DNA from: an uncultured bacterium
Lineage (GTDB): Bacteria > Cyanobacteriota > Vampirovibrionia > Gastranaerophilales > Gastranaerophilaceae
Direction: 5' to 3'
Assembly: GCA_949290355.1 (NCBI GenBank)
Contig: CASERN010000008.1
Span: 124,001 to 188,000, forward strand
DNA: 64,000 bases
Part shown: piece after piece, positions 54,588-63,074 of the stretch
How positions within the stretch are numbered: position 1 is the first letter of the stretch
Layout of the letters: every line of letters starts with the position of its first letter
Notes under the pieces: generated by a model
What the model saw: only the letters and a program-made list of their open reading frames with translations
The model's database searches: none
Told to the model about the DNA's origin: nothing
Program-made: the position numbers and the translations under genes

Positions 54588-55604
54588 TTAAAACAGCTCC
54601 ATTTCTATTACTTTTTGACAAATCCTTACAGTATTCAAAGCAGCGCCAATTCGTAAGTTATCTGCAACACACCATAGGGATATACCGTTTTTGAATGCTA
54701 AGTTTTTCCTAATCCTTCCAACAAATACAGGATTTACACCTGATGCATCTCTTGTTGTAGGGTATTCAAAATTTTCCGGATTATCTATAACTTTTACTCC
54801 AAAAGAATTTTCTAGGACTTCACGCACTTCATCAGGATTGAATTCATCTTCAAATTCAATATCCACAGCTTCAGAATGTCCGTTATATACAGGAACACGA
54901 GCTGCCGTACAAGAGATAGGCAAATCTTCAGGCAAATGAAGAATTTTCTTTGTTTCATTTACAACTTTCATCTCCTCTTTTGTATATCCGTTATCACAGA
55001 AAACATCTATTTGAGGAATAACATTAAATGCAATCGGTTTTTTGAAACATTTATTTTCAAAATCTTTACCCTCAAGCCTTGCTTCAGTATTAGCCGTTAA
55101 TTCTTTAATAGCAGCAAGACCTGCGCCTGATACTGCCTGATAAGTAGATACTATCAATCTTTTCATCTTAACTTTTTCTATTAAAGGTTTTAATACAAGC
55201 ATTAATTGAGATGTTGAGCAATTTGGATTTGCAATAATTCCTTTATGCTTTCTCAAATCTTCGTCATTTACATAGGCAATAACCAGCGGTACATCTTTTT
55301 CCATTCTGAAAGCACTTGAATTATCGATTAATACACCGCCTCTTTTTACAATCTCAGGGGCAAAAAGTTTAGAAGTTGACCCTCCTGCTGAAGCTAATAC
55401 AATATTCACTCCATCAAAACTTTCAGGTTTAGCTTCTTCTACTGTGTAGGTTTTCCCTTGAAATTCCAATTGTGTACCTGCAGATCTTGCACTTGATAAA
55501 AATTTAATTTCATTAAACTGAATACCCAGTTCGTCTACGATTTTCGTAATTTCTCTACCTACAACACCAGTTGCACCTAAAATTGCAATATTTGGTTTTT
55601 TCAT
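54588..55604 (-). CDS. asd: Aspartate-semialdehyde dehydrogenase
   Basis: NADPH-dependent enzyme supplying aspartate semialdehyde for lysine/diaminopimelate, threonine and methionine. The 338-residue protein starts MKKPNIAILGATGVVGREI. It has LASAGGSTSKLFAPEIV, the catalytic Cys in GIIANPNCSTSQLMLVLKPL, STYQAVSGAG and VPVYNGHSEAV. I chose the ATG at 55604, after GAGGTGG. With dapB nearby it supports DAP-type peptidoglycan. Confidence 0.96.
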   Translation of the reverse strand: MKKPNIAILGATGVVGREITKIVDELGIQFNEIKFLSSARSAGTQLEFQGKTYTVEEAKPESFDGVNIVLASAGGSTSKLFAPEIVKRGGVLIDNSSAFRMEKDVPLVIAYVNDEDLRKHKGIIANPNCSTSQLMLVLKPLIEKVKMKRLIVSTYQAVSGAGLAAIKELTANTEARLEGKDFENKCFKKPIAFNVIPQIDVFCDNGYTKEEMKVVNETKKILHLPEDLPISCTAARVPVYNGHSEAVDIEFEDEFNPDEVREVLENSFGVKVIDNPENFEYPTTRDASGVNPVFVGRIRKNLAFKNGISLWCVADNLRIGAALNTVRICQKVIEMELF

Positions 55605-55679
55605 TCTGCCACCTCTCAAAATTCTATAAACAAGTCAAAATTATATGACTTATGATAATTATAGCACAATGAATTTATA

Positions 55680-56411
55680 TTACCACAAATTTTCTTTATC
55701 AATTTGCCAACCGTTACGAATTATTTTTTCAAAACAAAAATAACCGGTACCATTTTTACTGCAATCGGCATTTACTTCTTCGTCTGTTTTATCCCTTCCT
55801 GCAGGAACAAATCCTCTATCTGAAAATACAAATACAAAAGTATCTTTCCCAATTACATTTGGGCCTTTTTTACCGTTTACATCTACATACAAAACCACAT
55901 ATTGTGTACTTGAAATATTAACTCCCCAAAATCTTCCACTATCAGCACAAGCATCTATACTAACAGAATAACCATCAACAGTATCAAAAATTACTATATT
56001 TTGACCTATGCCAATATTACCTCTATCCCAATTAGGCGTACCCCCATTCATAAGTTTTGTTCCGCTGTCCGCCCAACATCCTGCTTTATCAAAACATTCA
56101 TTTGTTATTTTTATATAAGGCTTAAGATTTTGAGTATACCAATTCTGGATACTTTGAGAATTAACATCAACTATATTAAATAAAGATGAATAATCTCCCT
56201 CTTTTTGAACAGTAAATAACATTGCCTGAGACATAACAGAATACATCTTTTTTAGTTGACTAATACATACCGATTGTCTATACTTTGCTGTTAGAACGGG
56301 GATAGTCATTGCTGCAACAACCCCGATAATTCCTAATGTAATTAATACTTCTGCAAGAGTAAAGCCTCTATTTGTTATATATGTTTTATTTTTGTTTAAT
56401 ATATTAATCAT
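55680..56411 (-). CDS. Type IV pilin-like protein
   Basis: The 243-residue prepilin-like protein has a longer basic leader (MINILNKNKTYITNRG) before FTLAEVLITLGIIGVVAA, then a domain with Cys pairs (TNECFDKAGCWAD, DACADSG, ADCSKNGTGYFCFE), the loop VDVNGKKGPNVIGKDTF and a C-terminal IIRNGWQIDKENLW. It shares the DVNGxKGPN loop and NGW ending with the three pilin-like proteins at 17.9-25.5 kb, but its leader DNA is not nearly identical to theirs. It is divergent from an XRE regulator gene 53 bases away. Confidence 0.87.
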   Translation of the reverse strand: MINILNKNKTYITNRGFTLAEVLITLGIIGVVAAMTIPVLTAKYRQSVCISQLKKMYSVMSQAMLFTVQKEGDYSSLFNIVDVNSQSIQNWYTQNLKPYIKITNECFDKAGCWADSGTKLMNGGTPNWDRGNIGIGQNIVIFDTVDGYSVSIDACADSGRFWGVNISSTQYVVLYVDVNGKKGPNVIGKDTFVFVFSDRGFVPAGRDKTDEEVNADCSKNGTGYFCFEKIIRNGWQIDKENLW

Positions 56412-56424
56412 AATTTTATTATAT

Positions 56425-56442
56425 CTTATAGAGTAATATAAG
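56425..56442. promoter_or_regulatory. Inverted repeat between pilin-like and XRE genes
   Basis: CTTATA-N6-TATAAG lies in the 53-base divergent intergenic region, 14 bases from the pilin start and 23 from the XRE start. It is a plausible operator for the XRE protein. Confidence 0.4.
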
Positions 56443-56464
56443 TCAACCCATTAAAATAAAAGCT

Positions 56465-56680
56465 ATGATTAATGAAAGACTAAAAACATTAGGGTTAAAT
56501 ATAAAATTTGCAAGGATGAAAAAAGGCATTTCACAAGAAGAACTTGCAGAATTAGTTGACACATCAAGAATTACTATTAGTTTTATTGAAACAGCAAAAC
56601 AAAACCCTACTATATTAAAAATAATTGATATAGCAAGGGTTTTGGATGTTGATATAAATGATTTAATTAAAGATGTATAA
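56465..56680 (+). CDS. XRE-family helix-turn-helix protein, 71 aa
   Basis: Single-domain Cro/C1-type regulator: GLNIKFARMKKGISQEELAEL, then the recognition region VDTSRITISFIETAKQNPTI, and LKIIDIARVLDVDINDLI. It is divergent from the pilin-like gene at 55680-56411 with 53 bases between, an arrangement that suggests control of that gene. The stop abuts the convergent dapB end. No clear ribosome-binding site. Confidence 0.87.
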   Translation: MINERLKTLGLNIKFARMKKGISQEELAELVDTSRITISFIETAKQNPTILKIIDIARVLDVDINDLIKDV

Positions 56681-57430
56681 CTACATTATATTGTCTAACC
56701 CATAGACAAAGTCATTTTTCTCAGCGATATGTTTTACTGCAAGTAGCACACCTTGCATGTAACATTTTCTGTCCATAGAGTCATGACGGATTGTCATAAT
56801 TTGACCTGATGATCCGAAAATCACTTCTTGAGATGCTATGTAACCTGGCATTCTAACAGAATGAATATGAATGTTCGAATAAGAATTACCACCTCTTGCA
56901 CCTTCTATAGTTTCTGTTTCTGGACAATTATTTTTTGTAAAATCATCTTTTACTTCTGCCATCATAGCGGCGGTTTTAATCGCAGTACCTGATGGAGCAT
57001 CTTTCTTTTGGTTGTGGTGAAGTTCTATAATTTCTGCATTATCAAAGTATTTTGAAGCTTGACGAGCAAACATCATCATCAAAACAGCACCTGTAGAAAA
57101 ATTTGGAGCAATAAGACAACCGATATTTTTTTCTTGCGAAAGTTTTTTCAAATATTCTATTTCTTCATCTTTCAGTCCTGTTGTGCCTATTACAATTTTT
57201 ATTCCATTATTCAAGCAATATTTTGCATTTTCAAAAATTGATTTTGGCTGAGTAAAATCAACCAGCACATCTATATCTACAACTCGATTTGCATCTTCAA
57301 TATGATGATACATTTCATCACTTGCAATATCTATTTTGGCTACCAATTCTGTATCAGGACAGTCAAGAACTGCTTGACATACTTCTTTCCCCATTTTGCC
57401 CATTGCACCGCATACTGCTACTTTTATCAT
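56681..57430 (-). CDS. dapB: 4-hydroxy-tetrahydrodipicolinate reductase
   Basis: NAD(P)H-dependent step of the lysine/diaminopimelate pathway. The 249-residue protein has the Rossmann motif VAVCGAMGKMGKEVCQAV, DVLVDFTQPKS, IGTTGLKDEEIEYL, NFSTGAVLMM and the signature IIELHHNQKKDAPSGTAIKT. An AAGGAGAAA site lies before the ATG. It is divergent from the PC4-like gene. Confidence 0.96.
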   Translation of the reverse strand: MIKVAVCGAMGKMGKEVCQAVLDCPDTELVAKIDIASDEMYHHIEDANRVVDIDVLVDFTQPKSIFENAKYCLNNGIKIVIGTTGLKDEEIEYLKKLSQEKNIGCLIAPNFSTGAVLMMMFARQASKYFDNAEIIELHHNQKKDAPSGTAIKTAAMMAEVKDDFTKNNCPETETIEGARGGNSYSNIHIHSVRMPGYIASQEVIFGSSGQIMTIRHDSMDRKCYMQGVLLAVKHIAEKNDFVYGLDNIM

Positions 57431-57523
57431 GAATTTTTCTCCTTATTTTTATTTAAACTTTAGCATAAAAAAAGTTTTCTGTGCTAAGATTAAAATGTAG
57501 TATTTAATTAAGGAGAGATAAAT

Positions 57524-57760
57524 ATGGCTGATGCAAAAATCTTAGCAACCATCGAAAGAAGTGAAACTGAACAATTACAAATCTCAGTTAGTGAATATAA
57601 AGGGAGAAGTTACTTGAATATGAGAATATTCTACACAACTGATGACGGTGCAACTTGGCTTCCAACTAAAAAAGGTGTAACTTTTTCACCTGATCAGCTT
57701 GATTTGTTAGAAGAAGCTATCCAAGAAGCTCGTAAAGAATTTATGTCAGAAGCTGAGTAG
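57524..57760 (+). CDS. PC4/YdbC-like ssDNA-binding protein, 78 aa
   Basis: The small protein matches the transcriptional coactivator p15 (PC4) domain pattern: EQLQISVSEYKGRSYLNMRIFY in outline, then DDGATWLPTKKGVTFSPDQ and LDLLEEAIQEA. Bacterial members bind single-stranded DNA and are often near replication or recombination genes. Here it precedes priA by 56 bases on the same strand, with AAGGAGAG before the ATG. The link to replication restart is by neighbourhood only. Confidence 0.85.
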   Translation: MADAKILATIERSETEQLQISVSEYKGRSYLNMRIFYTTDDGATWLPTKKGVTFSPDQLDLLEEAIQEARKEFMSEAE

Positions 57761-57815
57761 GTATTTTACCTACTCCTTCTATTTTTAAATTATTTTTTAA
57801 TTTAAAGGAGGTTTT

Positions 57816-60167
57816 TTGAGCAAATACGCATCAGCACTTGTAAATATTAAAGGTTTGGGAGTTAAGACATTTAGCTACTTAATTCCTGATGAAATGCAAA
57901 ATAAAATTAAAATTGGTCAAGCAATACTTGTACCTTTTGGGCGACAAGGGCTGATTAATGCTTTCTGTGTTGGATTTTCAGATTATTTACCGGGGGATTT
58001 CAAAGTAAAAAAAATTAATAAAATCCTTGATGAAACCCCTCTTTTTTCTATTGAATATTTAAAACTTCTTGAGTGGGTGGCAAATTATTATTGTTGTGAT
58101 TTGGTAACTGTTTTAAATGCTGCTATTCCAATGAAGTTAATTGAAAAAGCTTCAAAAACAGAACAATTAATTGAATTTGTAAAATATGACGGAGCAACAA
58201 AAAGACAAATTGAAGTTTTACAATTGCTTGAAAAATCAGGGAAAATGCCTCTTATTTTGTTTGAAAAATATGCAAAAACAACAAGAGCAACAATTAAAAA
58301 ACTTGAGCAATTGGGTTGTGTACAACTTATTCAAGAAGAATTATACAGAAACCCTCTTGATATTTTAAGGATTACTGAAAGAGAGGCGTTATTTGAACTT
58401 TCAGGAGATCAAAAGAAAGTTTATGAAGGAATTAAAAGACTTATAGAGGGCAAGATGACAGGAAGGCAAGAAGACAGGCCTGTTTCGAATGAAGAAGAAC
58501 TAAGAATAATAGAGCAAGATGATGAGAAAGTTATTGAAAATAAAGTTGTGCACAACACCGACAATAGCTTGACCTCCTGTCATCCTTCCCTCTGTTCTTC
58601 TTCACCTGAAATCCTTCTTCATGGTGTTACTGCATCCGGCAAAACTGAAGTTTATTTCAAACTTATTGATGACACCATAAAATCTGGGAAAAACGTCCTT
58701 TTCCTTGCTCCTGAAATTGCGCTTGCATCACAGTTAACAAAACGCCTTGCAAAAAAATTTGGGACAAAAGATGTAGCAATTTGGCACAGCAGTATATCAG
58801 ACGGTGAAAGATATGATGTTTGGCAAAAACTTTATAAAGATGAAATAAAAATTCTTGCAGGAGCAAGATCTGCTGTTTTTGCCCCTTTGAAAAATATCGG
58901 TTTAATAATTATAGATGAAGAACACGAAAGTGCATATAAACAAACAACCCCTACACCAAGATATGATGCCAGAGTAGTTGCCAAAAAGTTATCTGAATTT
59001 CATAACTGCCCGCTTCTTTTAGGTTCGGCAACTCCTGATATTTCAACTTATTATAAAGCTTTAAATACAAAAAATCTTTTTGAATTAAAAAAACGATATA
59101 ATGATGCAAAAGTTCCGCCTGTAACTGTTATAAATATGCAAGAACATGGAAGAGCGGCTTACAAAAGTGTAATTTCTATTCCTCTGCAAACAGAAATTAA
59201 AGAAACTCTTGAAAAAGGACAGCAAGTAATACTTTTGATAAATAGACGCGGTTTTTCAACTTTCACACAATGTCAGGCCTGCGGACATGTAATTGAATGC
59301 CCAAATTGTGCAATTCCAATGATTTGGCATTCAAAAGATCAGATGCTCAAATGTCATTACTGCAACCACAGTGAATATTTCCCTGATACTTGCCCAGAAT
59401 GCGGTTCCGATGCTTTTAAAAACAGCGGTACAGGAACTCAAAAAATTGAACAGTATATAAAAGATATTTTTCCTGAAAATAATGTTGAACGTATAGACAG
59501 CGATATTTTAGTACGTAAGGGAGAACATATAAGATTATTAGAAAAATTCCAAAAAGGGGATATTGATATATTGGTTGGAACGCAGATGATTGCCAAAGGT
59601 CTTGATAATCCAAATGTTACGCTTGTTGGAGTAATTTCTGCAGATGCAAGTTTTAACCTGCCTGATTTTAGAGCATCAGAAAGAGGGTTTCAACTTCTCA
59701 CACAAGTTGCAGGCCGTGCAGGGAGAGGAGAATTTGCAGGAAAAGTTCTATTCCAAACATACAACCCTGATTTTTATGCACTTGAAAGTGCTAAATCGCA
59801 AAACTATCTGGAATTCTATACAACAGAAATTGCAGCAAGAGAAGAATTTGATTATCCGCCTTTTAGTCAAATTATTAGGTTAATCCTAAGTTCTCAAAAT
59901 AATTTTCGTGCAGAAAAATCATCACAAGAAATAGCACTTAGGCTATGTACGATGATAGAAAAATTTGGGATATCAGAAAGAATTGAAATTCTCGGACCTA
60001 CCCCTTGTGTAATTGAAAGAATTAACGGGCAATATAGATTCCAAATCATTATCAAAAATAAATTAGGACAAAAAGGACATCAATTTATTTCAAGTTTTTT
60101 AAATAAAATAATTATGCCAAAAGACATAAAACTAGCTATAGATGTAGACCCCCTTGATATCCTTTAA
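57816..60167 (+). CDS. priA: Primosomal protein N' (replication restart helicase PriA)
   Basis: 783-residue 3'-5' helicase that reloads the replisome at stalled forks. The TTG start follows AAAGGAGG. Domains are the 3'-end binding and winged-helix region (1-190), Walker A GVTASGKTEV, DEEH box, GSATPDIST, the zinc-binding Cys array (CQACGHVIECPNC, CHYCNHSE, CPECGS) and GTQMIAKGLDNPN. An extra hydrophilic segment of about 50 residues (roughly 212-264) lies between DQKKVYEGI and Walker A. It is encoded by repeat-like DNA also found around the four-helix gene at 16340-16693. Confidence 0.95.
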   Translation: MSKYASALVNIKGLGVKTFSYLIPDEMQNKIKIGQAILVPFGRQGLINAFCVGFSDYLPGDFKVKKINKILDETPLFSIEYLKLLEWVANYYCCDLVTVLNAAIPMKLIEKASKTEQLIEFVKYDGATKRQIEVLQLLEKSGKMPLILFEKYAKTTRATIKKLEQLGCVQLIQEELYRNPLDILRITEREALFELSGDQKKVYEGIKRLIEGKMTGRQEDRPVSNEEELRIIEQDDEKVIENKVVHNTDNSLTSCHPSLCSSSPEILLHGVTASGKTEVYFKLIDDTIKSGKNVLFLAPEIALASQLTKRLAKKFGTKDVAIWHSSISDGERYDVWQKLYKDEIKILAGARSAVFAPLKNIGLIIIDEEHESAYKQTTPTPRYDARVVAKKLSEFHNCPLLLGSATPDISTYYKALNTKNLFELKKRYNDAKVPPVTVINMQEHGRAAYKSVISIPLQTEIKETLEKGQQVILLINRRGFSTFTQCQACGHVIECPNCAIPMIWHSKDQMLKCHYCNHSEYFPDTCPECGSDAFKNSGTGTQKIEQYIKDIFPENNVERIDSDILVRKGEHIRLLEKFQKGDIDILVGTQMIAKGLDNPNVTLVGVISADASFNLPDFRASERGFQLLTQVAGRAGRGEFAGKVLFQTYNPDFYALESAKSQNYLEFYTTEIAAREEFDYPPFSQIIRLILSSQNNFRAEKSSQEIALRLCTMIEKFGISERIEILGPTPCVIERINGQYRFQIIIKNKLGQKGHQFISSFLNKIIMPKDIKLAIDVDPLDIL
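58449..58606 (+). mobile_element. In-frame repeat insertion in priA, empty-cassette-like
   Basis: The segment begins with a tandem pair GGCAAGATGACAGG / GGCAAGAAGACAGG and ends with AGCTTGACCTCCTG and related sequence. The left 18-mer and right 14-mer are identical to the two arms of four-helix cassette 2 and in the same order. Between them lie about 90 bases with no four-helix gene. GATGACAGGA also occurs inverted at both ends. It is read through in frame by priA. Confidence 0.55.
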
Positions 60168-60238
60168 AAAAACTTTAATTTTGTATAATAAAATTTTTAT
60201 AATATAATAATATAGCTAGATAAAGGGGGATATTAATA

Positions 60239-61192
60239 ATGGCAAAAAATAGAATAGGAATAGATGTTGGCGGTACTAACGTAAAAATAGCACTTGTAGA
60301 TAATAAAGGTAATATTATCTATTCAAATTCTGTACCGACTCGTGCCGAAATGGGATATGAGTATACAGTAAATAACATTAAACAAGCTATATATGATTTG
60401 ATGAAAGAAACAAAACTTTCTACAAAAGATATTGAAGGTATAGGTTTCGGTTTCCCCGGTCAAGTCGATTACAAAGCCGGAATTGTAAGAAATGCTCCTA
60501 ATATTCCAGGTTGGGTTGAAGTTCCTATTGCAAAACTTATCGAAGATGAATTTCATATACCAACTCGTGTTGATAATGACGTAAGATGCGCAGCATTAGG
60601 GGAATTAAATTATGGAGCAGGCAAAGGATGCGAAAATCTTATCTGTATTACTGTAGGGACAGGCATAGGATCTGGACTTATCGTGAACGGAAAGCTTGTC
60701 AGAGGTGCATCAAATGCTGCAGGTGAAATTGGTCATATAAAACTCCAAATGGATGGCGGACCTCTTTGCGGATGCGGAGATACAGGATGTTTGGAAGCTT
60801 TTGCCTCAGGACCTTCTATTGTCGCTATGGCAAATGATTATATTAAAGGCGGCAAATCTGCTAAATTCAGAGAAATGGCAGAAGGCGGAGCTATTACTCC
60901 ATATATTGTTTGTGAAGCAGCTAAAGCAGGAGATCCTGTTGCTAAAAGAATTTTCACAATCATGGGTGAATATATAGGAATAGGACTTGCTAGTGTCGTA
61001 AATCTCCTAAATCCTGAAAAAATTATAATAGGCGGTGGTGTTGCTGATGCAGGGGATATACTTCTTGCTCCTTTGACAGAAACTCTTAAAAAACGTGCAA
61101 TGAAAATTGCAGGTTCTGCAGTACAAGTTGTTCCTGCAGAATTGGGAAATACCGCAGGGGTAATAGGTGCAAGTCTTTTAATCGAATCATAA
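60239..61192 (+). CDS. glk: ROK-family glucokinase
   Basis: 317-residue sugar kinase. ATP site RIGIDVGGTNVKIALVD, sugar-binding DNDVRCAALGELNYGAG, the ROK signature GEIGHIKLQMDGGPLCGCGDTGCLEAFAS in outline with zinc Cys residues, and IIIGGGVADAG. This arrangement is typical of ATP-glucokinases of glycolysis. AAAGGGGG precedes the ATG. It is followed after four bases by holA. With pfp it outlines the glycolytic entry. Confidence 0.92.
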   Translation: MAKNRIGIDVGGTNVKIALVDNKGNIIYSNSVPTRAEMGYEYTVNNIKQAIYDLMKETKLSTKDIEGIGFGFPGQVDYKAGIVRNAPNIPGWVEVPIAKLIEDEFHIPTRVDNDVRCAALGELNYGAGKGCENLICITVGTGIGSGLIVNGKLVRGASNAAGEIGHIKLQMDGGPLCGCGDTGCLEAFASGPSIVAMANDYIKGGKSAKFREMAEGGAITPYIVCEAAKAGDPVAKRIFTIMGEYIGIGLASVVNLLNPEKIIIGGGVADAGDILLAPLTETLKKRAMKIAGSAVQVVPAELGNTAGVIGASLLIES

Positions 61193-61196
61193 AATT

Positions 61197-62153
61197 ATGG
61201 CAGTATACTTTTTTTACGGCGAAGAAGATTATAATATTGAACAAGAAATCGGGAAATTAAAAAAAGGACTTGATAAGAATTTTCTTGAAATGTCTTTCAA
61301 GACTTATTCAAACCCTAAATTTCCCGATTTGATTTCAATACTCCGTTCTCAGCCTATGATGTTTGGGAAAATGTTAATTGTAATTAACTGCCTTGATTAT
61401 TTCTCTAAATCTTTCGAAGACAAAGAAATAAAAGAAATTGAAAATGCACTTGAAAATAATAATGATAACCTTGATATAGTATTTGTAGCACAATTACCCA
61501 GAAATGAAGGTAAAAAACTCGACAGCCGCAAAAAGCTGTTTAAACTTTTAAAAAAATTCAATTCGATTGAATGTCCGCTTATCCCAACTTACAAAACTGC
61601 AGAACTTGAAAGTTGGATTATAAAACAGGGCAAAACTAAAGGAATAAAGCTTGATAAAGATTCTTTGACTGCAATAATATCACAAATTGGGAATAACTTA
61701 AGACAGATAGATGGAGAATTAGATAAGCTAAAACTTTTTGCTTATCCTGATAATTTAGTTACCGCAAAAATGGTCAAAGAAATTTGTATTTCAAATGAAG
61801 ATTTGTTTGCTTTTTCTGATTTTCTTATGGAAAATCAGAAAGATAGAGCTCTTTTAGAATATAGAAAACTTCTTGATACAAGATATCCACTAGAAATTTT
61901 ATCAACACTACAGACAATGCTCAGAAGATGGATAATTCTCAAAGCAAAAGCCCAAAATTGCACAACTTTAGAATTATCAAGAATGACAGGAATGCATGAA
62001 TATGTAGTAAAATTAAGTTTGCAAAAACTTAAAAAGACAAACCTTAAAGATTTAGTGAAACTTAAAGAAAATTTAACTGAAGCAGAATATAAAATTAAAT
62101 CTGGACAAACTTTTGATGTAGAAAAAGAAGTAGAAAACGCTTTGTTCAGATAA
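61197..62153 (+). CDS. holA: DNA polymerase III subunit delta
   Basis: Clamp-loader subunit that opens the sliding clamp. The 318-residue protein starts MAVYFFYGEEDYNIEQEIGKL, the usual HolA beginning. It has KMLIVINCLDYFSK, VFVAQLPRNEGKKLDSRKKL, SWIIKQGKTKGIKLDKDSL, IGNNLRQIDGELDKL and the C-terminal LSTLQTMLRRWIILKAKAQN. It follows glk by four bases without its own Shine-Dalgarno sequence and precedes holB, so both clamp-loader genes are together. Confidence 0.92.
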   Translation: MAVYFFYGEEDYNIEQEIGKLKKGLDKNFLEMSFKTYSNPKFPDLISILRSQPMMFGKMLIVINCLDYFSKSFEDKEIKEIENALENNNDNLDIVFVAQLPRNEGKKLDSRKKLFKLLKKFNSIECPLIPTYKTAELESWIIKQGKTKGIKLDKDSLTAIISQIGNNLRQIDGELDKLKLFAYPDNLVTAKMVKEICISNEDLFAFSDFLMENQKDRALLEYRKLLDTRYPLEILSTLQTMLRRWIILKAKAQNCTTLELSRMTGMHEYVVKLSLQKLKKTNLKDLVKLKENLTEAEYKIKSGQTFDVEKEVENALFR

Positions 62154-62171
62154 CATAGAAAGGCCAAAATT

Positions 62172-63029
62172 TTGAATTTGCAAGAACAATATCCATTTCT
62201 AATGAAATATTTCAATAAAGGTATAAATAATAATGACAAAAATATTGCTCATTGCATTTTGTTTTACGGCTCAGATATACAGGCACAATATGAAATTGCA
62301 TTAGAAATTGCAAGAATGCTAAATTGTACGCAAGATCATAATGAAAATTGCAATTGTCTGAATTGTAAATGGATTAGAGAAAATAATCATCCGGCAGTTT
62401 TAACAATATCTAAAGTAGACAACAAACCCTCAGATGATACATCAAAAAATGTAATATCCATAGAACAGGCAAGAATGATAAAAAATGATCTGCTTGTAAC
62501 ATCTGATTACCACAGAGTCCTAATATTTTGCGACAAAGATAAAGAGGGAAATTTGCAAGGACTAAATCAACAAAATTTTCAAGCAGATGCTGCAAATGCT
62601 TTATTAAAAACTTTTGAAGAACCTCCATCTAAAACTACGTTTATATTCCTTACAAAGGATAAGTCAGACATGATTACTACAGTAGTTTCACGTGCGCAAT
62701 GTTTTTATGTCCCATCAATGAAAAATGAAGCCAATGATTTTTCTCTTGTAAAAAATGCAATGGAAGGATATCTTGAACTTGATAGAAATGAAGTCCTTGA
62801 TTTTAATGACAAAATTCTTGATCTTACTAAAATGGTAGATGCATTAGAAATATTTACTCAAATGCAAAACTATATGGAATATATTTTGAAAGCTAATCTT
62901 GAAAATTTGCCTATCAAAGTAAAATTAATTTCTGATATTAAAGCCGTAGAAAAAGCAAAAAAAGAATATAAATTAAATATAAATATACAAACCATAGTTG
63001 AAACATTAAGTTTTGAGCTGATATTGTAA
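62172..63029 (+). CDS. holB: DNA polymerase III subunit delta' (HolB)
   Basis: The 285-residue AAA+-fold clamp-loader protein has HCILFYGSDIQAQYEIALEIA, a zinc module (CTQDHNENCNCLNCKWI), ISIEQARMIKNDLLVTSDYHR, ANALLKTFEEPPSKTTFIFLT and VVSRAQCFYVPS (sensor/SRC-like Arg). The P-loop is degenerate, as usual for delta'. The start is a TTG at 62172 after GAAAGGCC. It lies 18 bases after holA. Confidence 0.92.
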   Translation: MNLQEQYPFLMKYFNKGINNNDKNIAHCILFYGSDIQAQYEIALEIARMLNCTQDHNENCNCLNCKWIRENNHPAVLTISKVDNKPSDDTSKNVISIEQARMIKNDLLVTSDYHRVLIFCDKDKEGNLQGLNQQNFQADAANALLKTFEEPPSKTTFIFLTKDKSDMITTVVSRAQCFYVPSMKNEANDFSLVKNAMEGYLELDRNEVLDFNDKILDLTKMVDALEIFTQMQNYMEYILKANLENLPIKVKLISDIKAVEKAKKEYKLNINIQTIVETLSFELIL

Positions 63030-63062
63030 TATTTACAAATTGCACGCAGACACTTATTCAAA

Positions 63063-63068
63063 TATAAT
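63063..63068 (+). promoter_or_regulatory. -10 element of the GAF-protein gene, possible leaderless start
   Basis: TATAAT lies six bases before the ATG at 63075, with TTGCAC 17 bases further upstream as a partial -35. There is no ribosome-binding site. Confidence 0.45.
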
Positions 63069-63074
63069 ATTATT

